Assembly: GCF_024758005.1 (NCBI RefSeq)
Contig: NZ_CP103288.1
Coordinates: forward strand, 3,286,001 to 3,350,000
Source of the DNA: Pseudarthrobacter sp. NS4
Lineage (GTDB): Bacteria > Actinomycetota > Actinomycetes > Actinomycetales > Micrococcaceae
Direction: 5' to 3'
DNA: 64,000 bases
This document shows, in pieces, positions 41,648-51,541 of the stretch; the first letter of the stretch is position 1, and every line of letters begins with the position of its first letter. A program made the position numbers and the translations under genes. The notes under the pieces were generated by a model. That model was not told where the DNA came from and made no database searches. It worked only from the letters and a program-made list of their open reading frames with translations.

Positions 41648-42586
41648 ATGAAAGTACCAGTGCCGCCTTCAAGTTGCCGCCGAAGGTTGAACGGGCGGCC
41701 GCGCCCCGTACTGCTGCCGCGGCAGGAGCCAAGCCCGCGGCGCGAAGCCGGAATGGCGGCAACCGGGCTGGTGGATGAGGTATCCGCCGACACCTATCGG
41801 AAGGTCCTCGAAGACCTCACCGCCCACCCGACCCGGCATTCGTTCTCGACGACGTACCGCGAGGCGGCACGAACGGTCGCCGACCTGTTGACCGGGCTTG
41901 GCTACGCCACCCGCGAAGAGCCGGTCGCCGTCGGCAGCCGCGAGACGCTCAACATCGTCGCCGAAAAGCCCGGCACCGACCCCGACGACGAGCGGCGGCT
42001 GGTATACGTCGTCGCGCATCTCGACTCGGTCAACGAGGCCGGCGGCGTCAACGCACCGGCACCCGGGGCAGACGACAACGCCTCGGGCGCCGCCGGAGTC
42101 CTGGAAATCGCCCGCGTGCTGGCCGCCGTCACCGCCCGGCACGACCTGCGCCTGGTGGTGTTCGGCGGGGAGGAACAGGGGCTGCACGGAAGCCGCATCC
42201 ACGTGGCCGGCCTGACGGAAGCTGACCGGTCAAGGATCACCATGGTGGTCAACATGGACATGATCGGCCGGCTCAACACCGCCACGCCCTCAGTCCTGCT
42301 GGAGGGTGCAGCGGTTTCCCAACACGTCATCGACGCCTTGGCACAAGCGGCCCAGGACACGTCGGACCTGCAAGTCTTCGTCTCGCTTGAGCCCTTCGCT
42401 TCGGACCATGTGTCCTTCATCGACGCCGGTCTTCCTGCCGTGCTGACCATCGAGGGCGAGGACCAACTGAACATCGACGAGCACACCCCCAGGGACACCC
42501 TCACCGGACTGGATGTTTCGCTGGCCATCAGCATCCTTCGGATGAACACTTCCGCGGTGGCGGGAATGCTCGGTGCGTCGGCCTGA
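41648..42586 (+). CDS. M28 family zinc aminopeptidase, no signal peptide
   Basis: 312 aa from ATG 41648, with GGGGAGCGCC upstream; a frame from 41564 is open but overlaps the M36 end. The two-zinc site is complete: His124 (VVAHLDS), Asp in GADDNASG, GGEEQGLHGS, NMDMIG and EHTPRDT. It should release N-terminal amino acids or dipeptides. The basic N-terminus (RRRLNGRPRP) has no hydrophobic core. It lies 49 bp after the M36 gene and 70 bp before the S1-nuclease gene. Confidence 0.88.
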   Translation: MKVPVPPSSCRRRLNGRPRPVLLPRQEPSPRREAGMAATGLVDEVSADTYRKVLEDLTAHPTRHSFSTTYREAARTVADLLTGLGYATREEPVAVGSRETLNIVAEKPGTDPDDERRLVYVVAHLDSVNEAGGVNAPAPGADDNASGAAGVLEIARVLAAVTARHDLRLVVFGGEEQGLHGSRIHVAGLTEADRSRITMVVNMDMIGRLNTATPSVLLEGAAVSQHVIDALAQAAQDTSDLQVFVSLEPFASDHVSFIDAGLPAVLTIEGEDQLNIDEHTPRDTLTGLDVSLAISILRMNTSAVAGMLGASA

Positions 42587-42656
42587 ACACCGCAGGGATT
42601 GCACCCCTATGGCCCGGAGACTGCTTCATCCCACCATTCGACTGAGAGGCAAGCAC

Positions 42657-44708
42657 ATGGAGGACCTTATTGGCCGGCTCAAGGCCGCCAACGCCCGGAT
42701 CGAACGTCGGGACAGCGTGCTGGGCGAGGAAATGCTCGAACGCCGCGCAGCAACGGACGTAGCCCCGGAACCAGGCAGCCGTGTCCTCGAAGGAGCTGAG
42801 CCGGGTCCCGGACCGACGCTCGAGGTGGATGGACAAACGGTCGATCGGATCCAATTCGCGCAGGAGACCATCGTCCTGCGGACCGGGCGGCCCGTGCTCG
42901 CCGTCGTCGACGATGAAGCGCAACTCGTCTTCTCCGATCCGGAAAGCAGCGTGTGGGAGTCACGCCTCCGGGACGCTTCTCCGCGCCTGGTGCGCGCAGC
43001 GCGGGCGGTGGGACGCATCGAGGTCGAGGGACATTCCCTGGCCTGGCTCGGCACAGGCTGGCTGGTGGGCCCGGATGTTGTGGTCACGAACCGCCACGTG
43101 GCGGCCGAGTTCGGGCGCCACGACGGCACAACATTCGTGTTCAAGCAGGGAATTGGCGGCAGCAGGATGCAGGCATCAATCGACTTCCTGGAAGAAATCG
43201 GAAGCACCAGCGAACGGACGTTCCGGCTGAACCGCATCCTGCACATCGAGGATGCAAACGGACCCGACCTGGCCTTCGTGCGCGTCACCCCCACCAGTGC
43301 GCACTCCCTTGCAACGCCGATAGGCCTTTCCACCCATTCCGACGACGACGGGATGGTGGCAGTGATCGGCTACCCGGCCCGGGACAGCCGTATTCCGGAC
43401 CAGCAGCTGATGGCCGAAATCTTCGGGAACGTCTACGACAAGAAGCGGCTCGCTCCGGGACAGCTGATCGGGTCGGATTCGACGTCGGTCCGCCATGACT
43501 GCTCGACGCTGGGCGGCAATTCCGGATCTGTGGTGCTGTCCCTCACGACGGGCGAGGCTGTGGGTTTGCATTTCGCGGGCCGTTTCCTTCGAAGCAACTT
43601 TGCAGTACCCAGCACCATTGTGGCGGAGCGGCTCGACGAGGTCCTGAACGGCAGGAGCCGGCCGGCTCCTGCCCATCAGACGGTTCCGGACCGCCCCACG
43701 CCGGCACTACAGCAGGCGTCCGTGACTCCCCCGGCGGCCACATTCTCGTTCGTGGTTCCCCTGCGGGTGACGGTGGAAGCCGGAACCCCATACCCCGACG
43801 ATGGCAACGGCCACCGCGGCCGGGCTACCGACGGGTCATCAACAGCGGCCGATACCAGTGATGAAGTATTCACGGAAGGCGTTCCGGCCGACTACCGGGA
43901 CCGGCTGGGCTACGAGGAAACTTTCCTCGGCGCTACCGTACCCCTGCCCTCGGTCACCAGCCGGGGCGATGACGTCCTCACGTTCACCGTCGACGGAAAA
44001 ACCGACGACGTGCTGCGGTACGAACATTTCGCCGTCATGATGAGCAGGAGCCGCCGGCTGTGCCTGTTCAGTGCCGTGAACATCGACGGGCTGCACTCCA
44101 TCTCGATGCCCCGCGTGGGGTGGCGCACGGATCCGCGCGTCCCCATCGGCGCGCAGATCCACAAGGAGTGCTACGGCGCCGAGCCGAAGTTCTCGAGGGG
44201 CCACATGACCCGGCGCGAAGACCCGGTGTGGGGTCCCCTGGAGTCGGCGTCGACGGCGAATGCGGACTCCATGCACGTCACCAACGCTGTCCCCCAGATG
44301 CAGCCCTTCAACGGCGGGATCTGGCTCGAACTCGAAAACTACGCGCTCCAGAACGCCCGCAAGGACGACATGAGGATTTCCGTCTTCACCGGCCCGTTCC
44401 TCACAAGCGAGGATCCGATCCGGTTCGGGGTCAAGATCCCCACCGAGTTCTGGAAGGTCATCGCCTTCATCCACGACGAGACCGGGCAATTGTGTGCCAC
44501 CGGCTACACAATGTCCCAACAGGATTTCCTGCGGGAAGAGGAGTTTGTGTTCGGCAAGCACAAGACTGCCCAGCGGTCCATTGCCTCGATCGAACAGCGC
44601 ACTGGCCTCTCGTTTGGACCGCTTGCCGCACTCGACCCCATCGAGGACGTTGAAGGCGTGGTTTCCGAACTGACCGACGTCCGGCAGATCCGGTTCATCG
44701 GACGCTAA
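42657..44708 (+). CDS. S1 trypsin-like protease fused to a DNA/RNA non-specific endonuclease
   Basis: 683 aa from ATG 42657 behind GAGAGGCAAGCAC. After a charged helical N-terminus, a trypsin-like domain carries His147 (TNRHVA), Asp204 (GPDLAFV) and Ser289 (TLGGNSGSVV). From about residue 420 a NUC-type nuclease begins: DVLRYEHFAVMMSRSRRLCLFSAVNIDG, then SRGHMTRRED (513-522; DRGH-like, His516 as catalytic base, with Ser in place of the usual Asp) and the Asn-containing NAVPQMQPFNGGIW. No signal peptide. The protease could control the nuclease, giving a single-chain DNA-degrading effector; this is inference. Confidence 0.87.
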   Translation: MEDLIGRLKAANARIERRDSVLGEEMLERRAATDVAPEPGSRVLEGAEPGPGPTLEVDGQTVDRIQFAQETIVLRTGRPVLAVVDDEAQLVFSDPESSVWESRLRDASPRLVRAARAVGRIEVEGHSLAWLGTGWLVGPDVVVTNRHVAAEFGRHDGTTFVFKQGIGGSRMQASIDFLEEIGSTSERTFRLNRILHIEDANGPDLAFVRVTPTSAHSLATPIGLSTHSDDDGMVAVIGYPARDSRIPDQQLMAEIFGNVYDKKRLAPGQLIGSDSTSVRHDCSTLGGNSGSVVLSLTTGEAVGLHFAGRFLRSNFAVPSTIVAERLDEVLNGRSRPAPAHQTVPDRPTPALQQASVTPPAATFSFVVPLRVTVEAGTPYPDDGNGHRGRATDGSSTAADTSDEVFTEGVPADYRDRLGYEETFLGATVPLPSVTSRGDDVLTFTVDGKTDDVLRYEHFAVMMSRSRRLCLFSAVNIDGLHSISMPRVGWRTDPRVPIGAQIHKECYGAEPKFSRGHMTRREDPVWGPLESASTANADSMHVTNAVPQMQPFNGGIWLELENYALQNARKDDMRISVFTGPFLTSEDPIRFGVKIPTEFWKVIAFIHDETGQLCATGYTMSQQDFLREEEFVFGKHKTAQRSIASIEQRTGLSFGPLAALDPIEDVEGVVSELTDVRQIRFIGR

Positions 44709-44756
44709 CGGCGTCAGAACCAGGGTGGAACCTTGCCTGGAAGAGCCATGAGGTCC

Positions 44757-44774
44757 GTAACGCCGGAGTAACGC
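44757..44774 (+). promoter_or_regulatory. Candidate SARP-binding direct repeat, CHAT gene promoter
   Basis: GTAACGC at 44757 and 44768 are identical heptamers 11 bp apart, 88 bp before the CHAT gene start. TACAGT begins 8 bp after the second heptamer and could be the -10, which is the geometry of known SARP promoters. Confidence 0.74.
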
Positions 44775-44861
44775 CCGCTATCTACAGTCTTTGCATGATG
44801 TGTGGATGCCCCGTCGCAGGGACCGGCCGCGTTCCTGCCTGGGAAAGTGGAGGTGGGGCGC

Positions 44862-46871
44862 ATGAACCCGGACACAACGGTTGAGCGGGTTGCCTGGCAC
44901 GCGGCCGACGCTCTGCGGCTGGACCTTCTGAACCGCGCCTCCGGCCACTCCGCTGACGCCGGGGACAGTGCATCCGCGGCCATCTCATACCTCCGCGCGA
45001 TGATCGAGGACGCAGCAAAGGAGCAGGGCTTACTTGCCACACCATGGGCGGAACTGCAGCGAACGCCCGCTGATGATCGAGCTCTTGACGCGTTCTCGCA
45101 TGCGCTCGAGGAGGTGTTGCGGCAGGATCATGCCCTGGCGCAGCGCCTCGAAAACTGGATCGGGCAGAATGCCCCGCCCAGCCGCGCTGAATACGGCAGC
45201 GACGAGGGCGAAGTCCTGGAAGGGATGCCGGGTGGTGAAGAAGCCGCGCCGCCGCCGTCGAACCCGGTGCAGGCGTGGCTGAACGCCGAACTTGAGGATG
45301 CTGACCCCTCCCAACCCCTGGCTATCGGCGACACCTACACCCTCGCGTTCAGCCTCGACCAGGCGGCTAAACATACGTTCATTGCTGATGGGGCGCCCTT
45401 CAAGTTCCTGTTTCCCCCGGAAACTGACGAGGTCATCCTCACTGTGCAACTGGACAGCGAAAATTTTGACGTCCTCGAGCGAAGCCGCCCCCTGCGCTTC
45501 CGCCGGCCGGGCGTCGCCCAGGGCAAGGCCAGATTCGACATCATTCCGCGCAGGAACGGGCGGCACCAGCTGGTGGCGACCGTACATCACGCAGGAAACT
45601 TCCTGCAGCAGCTGACTGTGACCATCGATGTAGGGGTCGCTGCTGACCATCCCCTGGAGACGTCCTCGCTCGGCCGGCCCATTGCAGATGCCGCCGTGCT
45701 CCAGCCACGCGACATCGGTCTCGCCATCGAACCGGCGCCTGGGGGAGGTTACAACTGCACCGCGTGGGGAGCGACGGCGGCCCGCGTACACCTTCCGATC
45801 CAGGAGCAGGAGCTTGCATCGGCCATCGACCAGGTGCGCCGTACGCTCCTGGACGTCGTGGGCAAGCAAAAATTCCGGACCCAGCTCGACATCCCTCCGG
45901 AGGACCGCGAGGCTGCCTTGCGGCTCCTCGCCAGGGAAGGATTCCGCCTCTATCAAAAAATCTTCTACCACCCCGCCGGTGGTGCGGACGCCCGGCGCCT
46001 CGGGGACTGGCTGCGCCAACAGACCACCGGCACGGACGAGGTGCTGAAGATCCAGCTCGTGACCCGCAACTTTCCGGTGCCCTGGGGACTTCTTTATATC
46101 GACGACGGGTGGAAGGCCGACGCCATCGACTGGCAGCGGTTCCTGGGGATGAGTCACGTCATCGAGCAGATTCCGCTTCAAACGACCTTGTCGACGCTCA
46201 ACGGTGTCATCGACAGCGGGTCGGCAGGGCTGTCCGTCAGTGTGAACTTCAACGAGAGCATCGACAAGCAGATGCACGCTGATTTCGTAGCCCGCCAGGT
46301 GTCCTACTGGGGAACCGCCGTCGACTTTGAACCACCTGTCAACGTGGTCAGCCGCACCAAACGCGAGGAGCTGGTCAATGCACTAAAAGACGGCGCGACG
46401 CCGGACCAGATTCTCTACATCTACTGCCATGCGGTCGCGGCCGGGCTAGTCGCCGACGGGCCTGACGCTTCGTACATGGTGCTCTCCGGCGATGAACGCG
46501 TCACACTCGGGGACCTGAACCTGGAAGCACCCACAAGCGTGCAGCTGGTGGGCAACCCGCTGGTGTTCATCAATGCCTGCGAATCCGCGGAACTGTCACC
46601 TCTGTTCTACGACGGGTTCGTGCCGTATTTCATGGCCAAGGGTGCTCGCGGCGTCATTGGAACCGAATGCAAGACTCCTGCCCTGTTCGCCGCGGAATGG
46701 GCCAGGACCTTCTTTGACCGGTTCCTGGACGGTGGCTCCCTCGGCCAGGTTTTCCTCGGCATGAGGCGCGAATTCTTTGAGCAGCACGGCAATCCGCTCG
46801 GTCTCATCTACGGTGTGCACTGCGACGGCGACACACGGGTGCAGCCCGCCATGAGCCGCACCAGCACCTAA
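44862..46871 (+). CDS. CHAT-domain (caspase-like) protease
   Basis: 669 aa from ATG 44862 behind GGAGGTGGGGCGC. The N-terminal 110 residues look helical, then a beta-sandwich-like part (FLFPPETDEVILTVQLDSENFDV, ARFDIIPRRNGRHQLVATVHH). The C-terminal CHAT domain has the His/Cys dyad: His523 in ILYIYCHAVAAG and Cys573 in VFINACESAELSP, followed by AKGARGVIGTECKTP. CHAT proteases act in bacterial immunity, for example in gasdermin activation and type III CRISPR Craspase, and are usually triggered by a partner. No gasdermin-like gene is seen here. It starts a two-gene operon. Confidence 0.87.
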   Translation: MNPDTTVERVAWHAADALRLDLLNRASGHSADAGDSASAAISYLRAMIEDAAKEQGLLATPWAELQRTPADDRALDAFSHALEEVLRQDHALAQRLENWIGQNAPPSRAEYGSDEGEVLEGMPGGEEAAPPPSNPVQAWLNAELEDADPSQPLAIGDTYTLAFSLDQAAKHTFIADGAPFKFLFPPETDEVILTVQLDSENFDVLERSRPLRFRRPGVAQGKARFDIIPRRNGRHQLVATVHHAGNFLQQLTVTIDVGVAADHPLETSSLGRPIADAAVLQPRDIGLAIEPAPGGGYNCTAWGATAARVHLPIQEQELASAIDQVRRTLLDVVGKQKFRTQLDIPPEDREAALRLLAREGFRLYQKIFYHPAGGADARRLGDWLRQQTTGTDEVLKIQLVTRNFPVPWGLLYIDDGWKADAIDWQRFLGMSHVIEQIPLQTTLSTLNGVIDSGSAGLSVSVNFNESIDKQMHADFVARQVSYWGTAVDFEPPVNVVSRTKREELVNALKDGATPDQILYIYCHAVAAGLVADGPDASYMVLSGDERVTLGDLNLEAPTSVQLVGNPLVFINACESAELSPLFYDGFVPYFMAKGARGVIGTECKTPALFAAEWARTFFDRFLDGGSLGQVFLGMRREFFEQHGNPLGLIYGVHCDGDTRVQPAMSRTST

Positions 46872-46913
46872 TTTCCTCTTCGAACTATTCCCCAGCCCCA
46901 GAAAGGACACCCC

Positions 46914-48257
46914 ATGGCAATCAGGCGCATCCCTGACAGGACCGACCTGTCCTACCACCTTATTCACTACGACAAGCACGGTTCTGAAATCCTGCAAAGC
47001 GGAGACACGCTGGACAGCGACGCCGTACGCACCGAGCTGGCGTCCGCGGGGGCTGGTATCACCGACGTCTTCCTGCTGAGCCACGGCTGGAACTCCGATG
47101 CCATGGGCGCCATGGCCCAGTATGACGCGTGGGTGGCGATGAGCAGGGACTGCCGTCCTGCCTCAATAGCACGCCCCTTTCGAGCCCTGATCATCGGGTT
47201 GCACTGGCCGAGCAAAGCATGGGGCAACAACACGCTCACTGCTTCCGGACATAACGGATTACTGGGCGGGGAAACGGCAGCACCACCGGATGCGATTACC
47301 GTGGACGATGCCGTGGACAGATACGCCAACATCCTGACCGATACGCCGGAAACGCGGGTGGCCCTGCGCACTATTTTTGAAGCCGCCGCAGCTGATCACA
47401 GGGACGACGCGCATCTGGCCGACGAGGTCCAGGCCGCGTACTTCACGCTCCGGCGTGAGCTGCAACTCGGTGAAGTTCCGGATGAGGACCACGCGCCCGC
47501 CGGTGCGTGGGATGCGGAGAAGGTTTTTCAGCAAGCGCTTGAAGACACCGACAGCGCGTCGGGCCTTCTCGGCGACGACTTTTCATCCGACCGGATAAAG
47601 GACGCCATCCTCGCTCCTTTCCGGCAACTCTCGTTTTGGACAATGAAAGCCCGCGCCCTGACGTTCGGCGAGAACGGTGCGGCGCAGCTGCTTCGCGAAC
47701 TGCAGCGCACGGCGGACGAGAGCGTGCGCTTCCACCTCATGGGCCACAGTTTCGGTTGCATCGTGGTCAGCGCAGCGGTGGCAGGCAAGGACGGAGCCGG
47801 TGCAGTCCGCCCGGTGGATTCGCTGTTCCTGGTACAGGGTGCCTTGTCCCTCTGGGCCTATGCGCGGGCCGTGCCTGACGAGGTACAGCCCGGACATTTC
47901 CACCGGATCGTGCGCGAGGAACTGGTGAGTGGCCCCATTGTCACAACCCGGTCCACCTTCGACTACGCAGTGGGGCGTTTCTATCCTATGGGCGCTGGAA
48001 TTGCCGGGCAGGTCCTCCTCGGGGACCTCCCCCGCTACGGCGGCCTGGGGGCCTTTGGCATCCAGGGCGTGAAAGACGCCAACAACGCCGGGATCGGCGA
48101 CGAAAACACCGATTACCGGCTGAAGCCCGGAGGAATCTACAACATCGACGCGTCGTCCGTGATCAGCAGGATCAGCGGTCCGGGCGGCGCACACAGCGAC
48201 ATTACGCACCCGGCCATGGCAGCCTTGGCCTGGCAAGCCGCCCTGGCCCGGAACTGA
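46914..48257 (+). CDS. Alpha/beta-hydrolase fold protein
   Basis: 447 aa from ATG 46914 behind AGAAAGGACA. FLLSHGWNSDAMGAMAQYD is the oxyanion strand, and the nucleophile elbow is GHSFG (Ser279). The late acid and His are plausibly in GGAHSDITHPAM. No signal peptide. The fold covers lipases, esterases and peptidases, so the substrate is open; a membrane-lipid target would fit a suicide effector. It lies 42 bp after the CHAT gene and converges on the ATPase operon with a 59-bp gap. Confidence 0.8.
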   Translation: MAIRRIPDRTDLSYHLIHYDKHGSEILQSGDTLDSDAVRTELASAGAGITDVFLLSHGWNSDAMGAMAQYDAWVAMSRDCRPASIARPFRALIIGLHWPSKAWGNNTLTASGHNGLLGGETAAPPDAITVDDAVDRYANILTDTPETRVALRTIFEAAAADHRDDAHLADEVQAAYFTLRRELQLGEVPDEDHAPAGAWDAEKVFQQALEDTDSASGLLGDDFSSDRIKDAILAPFRQLSFWTMKARALTFGENGAAQLLRELQRTADESVRFHLMGHSFGCIVVSAAVAGKDGAGAVRPVDSLFLVQGALSLWAYARAVPDEVQPGHFHRIVREELVSGPIVTTRSTFDYAVGRFYPMGAGIAGQVLLGDLPRYGGLGAFGIQGVKDANNAGIGDENTDYRLKPGGIYNIDASSVISRISGPGGAHSDITHPAMAALAWQAALARN

Positions 48258-48316
48258 GTGCCCGGAACTGAGTGCTGTGTTCCCCGGACGAAGCCGAGCT
48301 GGCCCGGGGAGCACAG

Positions 48317-51300
48317 CTACCCCGCGCTCCTGCCCTCCAGTTCGGCCAGGAGCCGGTAATGCGCGTCGTCCCAGCGGTTGAAGGCCCGCACCAGGGAGCC
48401 AAGGCGGCGCGGCTGCGGGTGCGCTTGCTGCGCTGAGTCCAGGAATTGCCGCATGATGCGTGAACGGTCCACGTATTCCACGAGGGTGACGAGCGTTTTC
48501 CGGGAAGTGGGTTCGGACAGCAGCGGAAGCGCATCCGGGCGCAGGTCCAGCACCGGAACCGGCAGCAGTGCCGCCGCGACATCCCCCAGCGTCTTCAACC
48601 ACTCGTCGCCCGGCGCCACAGACTGCAGCACGTGCCGGATCGCCGGACGCAACTCCGGGTTGTCACCACGGAGGGCAGGTATTGCGTCACGGACCGAAAT
48701 GTCGTCCAGGGACGCCGGCGACCCGAACCGGTTCTTCGCGATCCGCGCGGCCAGGGTACCGAGTACGTCGTGCGACTGCACACCGGACGTGTTTCCCCGG
48801 CGTTCGGACTTTGCGCGGGAAGCGAGGTCTTCAAGTTCACGGGCCACCCGGTCAAAACCCGAGTTCACAGTGAGCGAGCTGAATGCCTCCATCACCCGCG
48901 GATCGGGCACCAGCAGGCCGGCCAGGTCGGGGAAGACCGGGGTTTTACCGCCGCGCCAGGGAAGCGGGGCACCGGTGAGAAGGTGGACGATGAACTGCCG
49001 GAGCTGGTCGACAGGAAAGGCCAGCGACGGGATGTCCTTCCGACGCGACATCGCGGGCGGCCGAACCCCGTGCACGCCCCGGCCTGCCTGTGCCCTGCCC
49101 AGGGCGACCATGAAGGCACGGAGGAAGCCGCCGTCGTCGTCCGTTGATCCGTCGTCTGCGGGCAGGAGCAGCCTTGCCCGCGCGGACTCATCCCCAGCGA
49201 CCATCAGGTTCACGAAGTCGTGGCGGCCTGCCGGGGCGATGTCCCACATGTTTGCCGTGGCAGCGTAATCATCCCACCGGGCGCTGTCGCAGAACGCTTG
49301 GGCAAGCCAACCTGGCCGGGCTGCAGAACCCGGCCTTTGCCTTTGCAGGTAGAGCTCAATGGCAGCGCCCGGCTCATCGAGCTCAACAAGGGACGCTCCG
49401 GTCAGCTCCACATGGCGTTCCCATAGGAAATCCGGGAGCAACTCCGCCAGCTCGGGCGTCAGCCGTTCATCGCGGAGCAGGCGCAGCTGCGCTTCAACGG
49501 CCGGAGACATTTCAGCCACGCTCTCACCGAGCGCCCATGCGAAGCGTGCGTGATGATCCTGCTCAGCCGATGGATAACCGCGCAATGACCAGTCTCCAAC
49601 GATCGGCGGCTCCCCGGTGCTCAGCATCATCCGGTGGTAGAACGCCTCTACGGTTCCCGTGCTTGGCTGCTCCATGAGGTCCGGGTGCGGGTTGTACCAG
49701 AGTGCGGCGCGCTCATGGATGCTCCTGATCTGTTCCCGCATCTTCGGATCGCGTGACATCATGGCGAGCATCGGCCGCCGCACTTCCGGCTGATGCTTCA
49801 GGCTGCCGTCGTCGGAACGCCGGACCAGCCATACCTCGTCTGCCAGCCGGTCAACAAGCCGCTCGGATTGCTCCTCACTCATGCTCTTGAACCCGCAGGG
49901 CCCGGCCAGCACTTCCTTGACGATCTGTGGGGTAACGCGCCGGATCAGCAGCCCTGGATGGGCGAGCCGCTTGACGTCCTCGTCGCCGATGTGGTGCAGG
50001 AACCGGTCGTAAAGCACGGCCCGCCGAAGCACTTCATCAAGTGCCGGATCGAGCCTGCCGCCGCCCAGGAAGGACTCACGCCCGCCCGCCTTCAGCCTGC
50101 GCACGAACCGCGCCGCAACATGCAGGCTGAGCGGGTTGCCGCCCACCATGGCTTCGAGCCGGGGTGCCGCATCCTCTGCGACGCCGAGCCGCACCAGGAG
50201 GTCCCTGGCTGATGGAGCGTCGAGATCGCTCAGCTCGATGTCCGCACCGGGCACAGAGCCGAACTGCGCACGGCCGGATACGATGACGCGAAGTCCTTCA
50301 AGGCCCATGTTGTAGCGCAGGCCCTGCAGCCATTCAGTCATCACATACTCGGGATTGTTCCAGCTGTCCCGGGGGCCGGCGAAGGGACGGGTGCGCTGCC
50401 ACTCCTCCAACGTGTCCAGGATCAGTGTCACCGGCTCAGAGCCGCGGTCCGACCCGCTCAGGACTTCCCTGATCCTCCACTCGAACGAGGAACCGCTGCG
50501 GGAGGAGGTCTCGGCGTCGGGGCTCGCACCGGCGGCGAATTCCCGGCGCTCCAGACGCAGTTCTGTCTCCGCGGCCCTCGCCTCGGCCATCTTCTTGGCA
50601 AGCTCCGGCCAGGCGACCTCAAGTTGCCGGCTCACCTCATAGCTCAGCTCCGTCTCGGCATGCGGGCGGAAGGCCAACCGATCGAGGTCGATGACGACGA
50701 CGCCTGAGGTCCCGGCCCCGGAGAGGAGCGCTGTGAGGCGTGGGCGGAGGATATCGGCCAGCAGCGTTGACTTCCCGACGCCGCCGATTCCGGTCAGCGT
50801 GAGGATCGGGACGTTCCAGTCCCCGGTTTTGCGGGGGGCGTCCATGAACGCCTCCACTTGCGCTTTTGCCTGCTCCCGCCCCACCAGGCCGTGCTTGAGG
50901 AGGCCGGCGTAGCTGTTGAGGATCGTTTCGGTGTGAGCCCGGCTGGTTGCCCTTTCCAGGTCTGCGCCAAAGTCCCCGAAGTCGGCTGCCCACAGCAGCA
51001 CCTGGGCGAGGTCGGCATTCGACACGCCAGCCGTCACTTCCTGTGGGAGCTGCCCGCCGTGCCAACGATCCGGCGTTCGCTCGAGCAGGCGCCGCAGGAG
51101 CCGCCCGGCCGGGTCAGTCTCGATCCTGGTGGCCTGGTGGAGGACGTCGGCGAGTTCAGTGCGGTGATCGCGCAGCCGACGCAGCACTGCGGACCGCGGC
51201 TGCAGGCGGAGTGTCCACGTCATGTGGCCCGCCACCACGGAGCGATCAAATTCGTCCGCAATTTTCCCCAGGAGTTTGGCCCCGTCCGACGGGTCCTGAT

Positions 51301-51541
51301 CCGCGATCAGCGCACCGGGCCGCACCGCTCCGCTCACCGCCGCGACCGCCCGGACCCGGTCGGCGTCGGAAGATCCCACCCTCTGCGGCGTCTGCGGCTG
51401 CACATCCAGGGCCAGGCTCGCCGCGAAGGCCGCGATTTCCGCGGGTGGCCGCGCCGACCACGCCTCTACGAACGCCCGCAAGGCCGGATCTGCCGGCATC
51501 GGTTGTCCCTGGGGTCCGATGCCGCTGTGGTTCTCCCTCAT
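48317..51541 (-). CDS. STAND-type P-loop ATPase (AP-ATPase/NACHT-like)
   Basis: 1074 aa. A 220-residue N-terminal region precedes the switch ATPase: Walker A LTGIGGVGKSTLL (251-260), Walker B VTLILDTLEEW (Asp376), sensor-like LRVIVSGRAQFG and the GNPLSL motif (468-473) diagnostic of AP-ATPases. The 550-residue C-terminal half is mostly helical and may be a ligand sensor. STAND ATPases oligomerise on sensing a trigger and recruit effectors such as proteases. The start overlaps the upstream S1 protease gene by 4 bp (ATGA), so the two are made together. Confidence 0.85.
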   Translation of the reverse strand: MRENHSGIGPQGQPMPADPALRAFVEAWSARPPAEIAAFAASLALDVQPQTPQRVGSSDADRVRAVAAVSGAVRPGALIADQDPSDGAKLLGKIADEFDRSVVAGHMTWTLRLQPRSAVLRRLRDHRTELADVLHQATRIETDPAGRLLRRLLERTPDRWHGGQLPQEVTAGVSNADLAQVLLWAADFGDFGADLERATSRAHTETILNSYAGLLKHGLVGREQAKAQVEAFMDAPRKTGDWNVPILTLTGIGGVGKSTLLADILRPRLTALLSGAGTSGVVVIDLDRLAFRPHAETELSYEVSRQLEVAWPELAKKMAEARAAETELRLERREFAAGASPDAETSSRSGSSFEWRIREVLSGSDRGSEPVTLILDTLEEWQRTRPFAGPRDSWNNPEYVMTEWLQGLRYNMGLEGLRVIVSGRAQFGSVPGADIELSDLDAPSARDLLVRLGVAEDAAPRLEAMVGGNPLSLHVAARFVRRLKAGGRESFLGGGRLDPALDEVLRRAVLYDRFLHHIGDEDVKRLAHPGLLIRRVTPQIVKEVLAGPCGFKSMSEEQSERLVDRLADEVWLVRRSDDGSLKHQPEVRRPMLAMMSRDPKMREQIRSIHERAALWYNPHPDLMEQPSTGTVEAFYHRMMLSTGEPPIVGDWSLRGYPSAEQDHHARFAWALGESVAEMSPAVEAQLRLLRDERLTPELAELLPDFLWERHVELTGASLVELDEPGAAIELYLQRQRPGSAARPGWLAQAFCDSARWDDYAATANMWDIAPAGRHDFVNLMVAGDESARARLLLPADDGSTDDDGGFLRAFMVALGRAQAGRGVHGVRPPAMSRRKDIPSLAFPVDQLRQFIVHLLTGAPLPWRGGKTPVFPDLAGLLVPDPRVMEAFSSLTVNSGFDRVARELEDLASRAKSERRGNTSGVQSHDVLGTLAARIAKNRFGSPASLDDISVRDAIPALRGDNPELRPAIRHVLQSVAPGDEWLKTLGDVAAALLPVPVLDLRPDALPLLSEPTSRKTLVTLVEYVDRSRIMRQFLDSAQQAHPQPRRLGSLVRAFNRWDDAHYRLLAELEGRSAG

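Noticed and set aside
45030..46277. 415-aa open frame on the minus strand
   Set aside because: It is antisense to the CHAT protease gene and shows no recognisable domain.
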